Of a DNA stretch of 64,000 nt, positions 60,018 through 64,000 are shown in pieces. Location: assembly GCA_964343805.1 (NCBI GenBank), contig CAYFLR010000003.1, positions 124,001 through 188,000 of the forward strand, in the 5' to 3' direction. Within the stretch, counting starts at the first letter, position 1, and the number at the start of each line of letters is the position of its first letter. A model generated the notes under the pieces. It worked only from the letters and a program-made list of their open reading frames with translations. It made no database searches and was not told the origin of the DNA. The position numbers were made by a program, and so were the translations under genes. This stretch comes from CAYFLR01 sp964343805. GTDB lineage: Bacteria > Bdellovibrionota_B > Oligoflexia > CAYFLR01.

Positions 60018-62219
60018 TTAAAATCCCAAAAATGTTCCAACTTGAAACACTAAGGTAGCTAAAGAAAAAGCAAGAATCGTGTTAAATACCATGGAAAAGG
60101 CTCCCCATTTCCATGATCCTGCCTCTTTAGCTAGACAGGCCACTGTTACAAAACAGGGAGCATAAAAAATGGTAAACACGATTAAAACTAGGGCTAAAAG
60201 CGGGGTCCATCCAGCTGCTACTAGCCTATTTCCAAGATTACCGGTTTCTTCGGGATCGATATCAGATCCTAAAGAGTAAGCAGTTCCTAAAGTGGTTACA
60301 ATTACCTCTTTGGCAGCAAATCCGCCCACCAGGGCAATATTGGTGCGCCAATCAAGGCCGGCAAATTTACTGATGCTTTCTAGGGCCAGACCGATTTGTC
60401 CGGCCACTGAATTTTTTAAACTGAGTTCAGCTTCCTGGGCTGAAATTGTTTGAATCTTATTTTGAACTACGGCATAGCTGGTGGGAACACTTTCACCCGC
60501 TTCAATTTTTTGTTGAATGGCAGCCGGAACATTTTGCATTGCGGCTTGTTTGGCCATAGCAAACTGCATCTCTTCTTGCTCAGATAAGCCGGGAAAAGTC
60601 ATAAGAGCCCAGAGGAAGATCGATATACCTAAAATCATAGTTCCCGCTTTGCGGATATAGCCCCAAGTTCTCTCCCAGGTGTGAATAAATAAACCTTGGA
60701 TTGTGGGTAAACGATAAGGGGGGAGCTCCATTACAAAGGGAGTGGATTCTCCTTTTACCACGGTTTGGCGGAGCATTTTTGCTACGATCAGTGCTCCTAA
60801 CCAGGCAAAGATGGTAATCCCCATCATAATTGCTGCTTTGTTGGCAGTGAAAAAAGTTCCAACTAAGAGTGCGAACACGGGAAGCTTGGCTCCGCAGTTC
60901 ATGAAGGGTGCTGTTAAAATGGTGGCCAACCTTTCCCGTCGCGACTTTAAAGTCCGACTGGCCATAACACCTGGTACCGCACATCCTCCGGCGATTCCTC
61001 CTGATACGATATAAGGCATGACAGAGCTACCATGCAGACCAAAAATTTGGAAAACTTTATCGAGCATATAGGCTACTCGGGCCAGATAGCCACTGTCTTC
61101 GAGGAAGGAGATCCCTAAAAACATAAAGGCTATGAGAGGAACAAAACCAAGGACACCTCCTACACCATCAATGATTCCTGAAACAATCAGTGATTTTAGT
61201 AAACCATCGGCCATGCTGCCATCTACGGTGGCACCTAACCATCCAAAGAATGACTCGAGCCAACCAACAGGTGCTTCACTGGCACTAAAGGTAAATTGAT
61301 AGAGTCCAAAAAATACTCCCAACATAATTACTGGTCCTACGAGCCGATTGGTAAGAACCTTGTCGATTAAATCAGACTTAATCAAACGATCATCATTATT
61401 AAAGGAGATTACATCATCTTTTAAAATCGATCGGATATGACCATAACGATAGTCTGCAACCAAGCTTTCGGTTTCCATATCCATCGTCTTCAAAAGATGA
61501 TCTTCCAACTTCATAGAGATGAGTCTTAACTTATTAGAAATAATGGGGTCTCTTTCTTCCCCCAGTTCTAATAACTGTTTATCCTTTTCCAGGTACTTTA
61601 AAGCAATCCAACGAGTGGGGTAAGTTTCCGTAAGAAACTCATTTTCATTAATTAGAGTTGCCATAGAGAGTAGGGCCCGATCTATATCAGTCCCATAAGA
61701 GATATGACGAGTGGATGGCTCTACATCGGTGGGAATTGAAAGAGCTTTATCCATGAGAAGCTCTTTTCCTTCGCCACTCCGTGCGATGGTAGATATGACT
61801 GGAACTCCTAAACTCTTAGAAAGATGATCCCGGTCAATTTCGATACCTCTTCTCTTTGCCACATCCATCATATTGAGAGCTATACAAACAGGAATTCCCA
61901 TCTCCATAAATTGTAAAGTGAGATAGAGATTTCGCTCTAAATTAGAAGCATCTACAATGTTAACCACCACCTGAGGTTTCTCTTTTACAATATAGTCCCG
62001 TGCCACCACTTCTTCCAAAGAATAGGCTGATAGAGAGTAGGTTCCGGGGAGATCGACAATTTCATATTTGATGCCATTATGGGTGTAATATCCCTTTTTT
62101 TTCTCTACCGTAACTCCAGGGTAGTTCCCTACATGTTGACGTGATCCGGTGAGGGCATTAAAAAGGGTGGTTTTTCCAGAGTTAGGATTTCCTGCAAGAG
62201 CGATGGTTCCGGCTGTCAT
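60018..62219 (-). CDS. feoB: Ferrous iron transporter B
   Basis: 733 residues. The N-terminal GTPase has G1 GNPNSGKTT, G3 DLPGTYSLS and G4 NMMD. A helical GDI-like spacer (about 170-270) is followed by the membrane core with the two gate regions (VPLIAFMFLGISFLEDSGYLARVAYMLD in parts, and GCAVPGVMASR, MNCGAKLPVF). It imports Fe2+ across the inner membrane. Its ATG shares one base with the feoA stop (TGATG). Length is typical of the family. Confidence 0.97.
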   Translation of the reverse strand: MTAGTIALAGNPNSGKTTLFNALTGSRQHVGNYPGVTVEKKKGYYTHNGIKYEIVDLPGTYSLSAYSLEEVVARDYIVKEKPQVVVNIVDASNLERNLYLTLQFMEMGIPVCIALNMMDVAKRRGIEIDRDHLSKSLGVPVISTIARSGEGKELLMDKALSIPTDVEPSTRHISYGTDIDRALLSMATLINENEFLTETYPTRWIALKYLEKDKQLLELGEERDPIISNKLRLISMKLEDHLLKTMDMETESLVADYRYGHIRSILKDDVISFNNDDRLIKSDLIDKVLTNRLVGPVIMLGVFFGLYQFTFSASEAPVGWLESFFGWLGATVDGSMADGLLKSLIVSGIIDGVGGVLGFVPLIAFMFLGISFLEDSGYLARVAYMLDKVFQIFGLHGSSVMPYIVSGGIAGGCAVPGVMASRTLKSRRERLATILTAPFMNCGAKLPVFALLVGTFFTANKAAIMMGITIFAWLGALIVAKMLRQTVVKGESTPFVMELPPYRLPTIQGLFIHTWERTWGYIRKAGTMILGISIFLWALMTFPGLSEQEEMQFAMAKQAAMQNVPAAIQQKIEAGESVPTSYAVVQNKIQTISAQEAELSLKNSVAGQIGLALESISKFAGLDWRTNIALVGGFAAKEVIVTTLGTAYSLGSDIDPEETGNLGNRLVAAGWTPLLALVLIVFTIFYAPCFVTVACLAKEAGSWKWGAFSMVFNTILAFSLATLVFQVGTFLGF

Positions 62220-62452
62220 CAGTGTACCTCCACATCAATTAGATCTGCTTCTGAATTTCTGAGTGTAAGAGTAAATCCTCTTAATTTAAGAGCGACCGGA
62301 TCGTTTAACGGAGCTCTTCCCACTACTTTGATCTCAGTACCGGGAACAAGTCCCATATCTCGGATTCTTCGTCCCAACTCACCTTTGGCGCTAATAGAGT
62401 TGATAATACCAGATTGTTCACTTTTCATTTTTCTCAAATTCATGATTTCCAT
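62219..62452 (-). CDS. feoA: Ferrous iron transport protein A
   Basis: 77 residues with the SH3-like FeoA fold: GELGRRIRDMGLVPGTEIKV followed by DPVALKLRGFTLTLRNSEA. It probably regulates the FeoB G-domain. AGGAG lies upstream of the ATG at 62452; an ATG three codons later is also possible. It stands between fur and feoB. Confidence 0.95.
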   Translation of the reverse strand: MEIMNLRKMKSEQSGIINSISAKGELGRRIRDMGLVPGTEIKVVGRAPLNDPVALKLRGFTLTLRNSEADLIDVEVH

Positions 62453-62464
62453 AATATTATTCTC

Positions 62465-62806
62465 CTAGCTAGCGGGTTGCAAATTCACGACCTTTTTACA
62501 ATGCATACAAAAAAAGCTGTCCTGAAGTTCGCTACCACCAGCATAAACATATCTTGTTTGTCGATTGGTAATCCCTGTGACATGTAGAAATTGAGCCTGC
62601 TTTAATAACGATAGCGTCCGATAAATTGTAGCTCTAGAAATACCAAGCTGTTGTTTCTCAATGGCTTGGATGAGTTCTTCGGCATTAAAGCTCCCCTGCC
62701 ATTTTTTTATCATCTCAAAAGCTTGATCCCTGGCTTGGGAAAGGGACAGACCATGCTCTTTTAAGTACTTCCTAAACCTTTCCTTATCTTGTAGGGCATA
62801 GCTCAT
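62465..62806 (-). CDS. fur: Short Fur-family metalloregulator
   Basis: 113 residues. The DNA-binding winged helix is complete (GLSLSQARDQAFEMI, AEELIQAIEKQQLGISRATIYRTLSLLKQAQF), followed by FFCMHCKKVVNLQ with the first CxxC. The protein then stops, so most of the C-terminal dimerisation domain and the second Cys pair of normal Fur (about 140 residues) are absent. The stop is followed at once by a proper feoA ribosome site, so this looks genuine rather than frameshifted. It probably controls its own operon through the upstream TGAGA-N5-TCTCA sites. Confidence 0.85.
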   Translation of the reverse strand: MSYALQDKERFRKYLKEHGLSLSQARDQAFEMIKKWQGSFNAEELIQAIEKQQLGISRATIYRTLSLLKQAQFLHVTGITNRQTRYVYAGGSELQDSFFCMHCKKVVNLQPAS

Positions 62807-62872
62807 ATTTCACCTCTCTAATGATAGTTGGGCTCGGTACCTGGCTCCGAGGATACACTAAAACTTGTAAAA

Positions 62873-62887
62873 TGAGACTCTATCTCA
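62873..62887. promoter_or_regulatory. Fur-box-like inverted repeat upstream of fur-feoAB
   Basis: TGAGACTCTATCTCA has the 15-bp layout of Fur boxes (TGAxAxT-N-AxTxTCA type), with perfect outer arms TGAGA/TCTCA. It is 67 bp upstream of the fur ATG. Confidence 0.5.
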
Positions 62888-62946
62888 ATAAGCTTATTCT
62901 AAGTTACCGTTAATTTGTTAAATCGTCAATTATATTGTGGGTATAT

Positions 62947-62961
62947 TGAGACGGGTTCTCA
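62947..62961. promoter_or_regulatory. Second Fur-box-like inverted repeat
   Basis: TGAGACGGGTTCTCA shares the same outer arms TGAGA/TCTCA and length with the site at 62873, 74 bp away. Both lie in the short gap between fur and the kinase gene. Confidence 0.5.
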
Positions 62962-62985
62962 TATGTGGGTTTTTTGATATATCTA

Positions 62986-63771
62986 TCAGTCGGGAATGAG
63001 GCTTTTTAAATGAAGTGAAAAGGTGGCTGTGGTTCCTTTTTTATACTGAGAACTCAAAGAGAATTTGCCTCCCATGCACTCAACTAAGCTCTTCGCTATG
63101 GGTAAACCGAGCCCCACGCCTCTCTTATTGGTGTTTTTATCTGTCCTTCTTTCAAGGGGAAAGGTCATGATATTTTTCATCTTTTCTGGGTTGATGCCAA
63201 TGCCTTGATCACAGATGGAAACCTGAATGTGATTTATATCATAAGGGAGGGAATCAATGTTATTCAGGGTTCGGGATTTTAGGTAAATAGCGATTTTCCC
63301 TCGAGAGAGGGAGTATTTTATAGCGTTATCGAGTAGATTATTGAGTATTTGTTTAACTTTGTCCTTATCTCCTTTAACTATAGATGGGAAGCCGCCGGCT
63401 TTAAAGATAGAGACTTTAACCTTTTTCCGCATGATTTTAAGCGATAACACGTCCAAAACTTGCTCCAGTTGGTCATGAAAATTAAATTCCTGATCTTCAC
63501 AGTTGGTAGATTGTGAATCTAGGCCATTGTACCTTTTTAAATCGTTCATAACTCTGAACAGGGTGGAAGTACTATCTTTAATACGCTCTTGGTATTCGGA
63601 TTTCTCAGTTTGTTCTAGGTTTTCGGATTGGGAGAGAAGACCGGCAAAGCCGATTATGGAATGTAGAGGAGTTGTTATTTCATGACTCAGATCATCGAGA
63701 AACTGTTGCTGATTGTTGTCTGTGGCAGCACAGTCTGAGTGTTTTTGATAGTTGCATTGTTTGTCATTCAT
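62986..63771 (-). CDS. Soluble orphan histidine kinase (HisKA-HATPase)
   Basis: 261 residues with no membrane or recognised sensor domain. The N-terminal 20 residues contain two cysteines (NDKQCNYQKHSDCAA). HisKA has the acceptor His in LSHEITTPLHSIIGFAG; HATPase_c has NNLLDNAIKYS, CDQGIGI and GVGLGLPIAKSL. No response regulator is adjacent in the window. The minimal size suggests that another protein or the N-terminal cysteines supply the signal (inference). Confidence 0.9.
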   Translation of the reverse strand: MNDKQCNYQKHSDCAATDNNQQQFLDDLSHEITTPLHSIIGFAGLLSQSENLEQTEKSEYQERIKDSTSTLFRVMNDLKRYNGLDSQSTNCEDQEFNFHDQLEQVLDVLSLKIMRKKVKVSIFKAGGFPSIVKGDKDKVKQILNNLLDNAIKYSLSRGKIAIYLKSRTLNNIDSLPYDINHIQVSICDQGIGINPEKMKNIMTFPLERRTDKNTNKRGVGLGLPIAKSLVECMGGKFSLSSQYKKGTTATFSLHLKSLIPD

Positions 63772-64000
63772 TTTTTTACCTACAGTGATTAAAATTAGCT
63801 CAGTTAGTCATCCTCCTTTCTATAACTACAACTTCATACCCTCTTCTATTGCTCATCATTTTCAGTTTGTCAACGAGCTTTTGTGGTTTTTTCAAAGTTA
63901 TTAAGAAATCTTTAACTGGGTTAAATAATTAGAGGCAAAATATTATTATTTAATAAATGTTAAGGAGATTTTCGATGCCAAATTTTCCCTTCCCTTAATT
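63772..64000. other. Intergenic region at window edge
   Basis: No gene can be supported here. An AAGGAG at about 63962 precedes a 7-codon frame (MPNFPFP) at 63975-63998, too short to call. The region is AT-rich and presumably holds the kinase promoter. Confidence 0.5.

Noticed and set aside
63975..63998. Leader peptide MPNFPFP at the window end
   Set aside because: Only seven codons long; the ribosome site may be chance and no downstream gene is visible.

Overview
The window is 64 kb of a moderately AT-rich, densely coded Gram-negative genome. Diderm features are lipobox signal peptides on many proteins, outer-membrane barrels, a periplasmic TlpA-type thioredoxin and FeoAB. The abundance of secreted and lipoproteins of unknown function, an NrsF-type anti-sigma factor and a DUF3570/DUF4266 pair suggest a Bdellovibrionota- or deltaproteobacteria-like organism; this placement is inference. 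Five runs of N show a draft or metagenome assembly, and several break genes. No rRNA, tRNA, CRISPR array or complete mobile element was seen.

Left part (1-25.9 kb). A TlpA-like thioredoxin/DUF4266/DUF3570 operon runs left and an ECF sigma/NrsF pair runs right. They share a divergent control region in which both promoters carry the same TGTAACC-N15-CGTA signature at the ends of a 30-bp inverted repeat. This looks like an autoregulated envelope-stress regulon. Next come a NarX-type PAS kinase, a beta-gamma-crystallin-like lipoprotein, secreted proteins of unknown function, a 1.36-kaa membrane protein, a subtilisin, a 1.36-kaa LamG lipoprotein, a hybrid histidine kinase preceded by two palindromes 63 bp apart, a glycosyltransferase, a TerB-like protein with a small barrel, a TPR-TlpA fusion, a lipoprotein and a [2Fe-2S] protein.

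Middle (46.2 to 25.9 kb, all minus strand). Fourteen genes, mostly overlapping by 1-14 bp, look like one operon of about 20 kb: glycosyltransferase, three PQQ-like beta-propellers, an NHL propeller, a KR-signal periplasmic polyferredoxin, a NapH/NosR-like membrane polyferredoxin, another propeller, a NuoE-NuoF fusion, a NuoG-N-like iron-sulfur protein, a sixth propeller-type gene, a LolD/YbbA-like ATPase, an FtsX-type permease and a clan GH-A-like lipoprotein. The gene set implies electron flow from NADH through the membrane to periplasmic ferredoxin and propeller proteins, coupled to an ABC transporter. I know of no characterised pathway with this composition. A 99-N gap in the NuoG-like gene appears to be artificial, and an ankyrin-coding fragment inside the permease gene looks like an assembly chimera.

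Right part (46.3-64 kb). Hemerythrin, a small membrane protein, ArfB, a cyclase-fold lipoprotein, a secreted PPC-CYTH protein, a Beta_propel lipoprotein, a single-HKD phospholipase-D-like protein, a large secreted propeller protein and a DUF318/ArsP-type permease precede a compact candidate RiPP locus: a 39-aa Cys/Gly-rich precursor, a terminator-like attenuator, a SPASM radical-SAM maturase and an ABC exporter. It faces a fur-feoA-feoB operon that ends in a small Cys-rich membrane protein and has two Fur-box-like 15-mers upstream. An orphan soluble histidine kinase closes the window.
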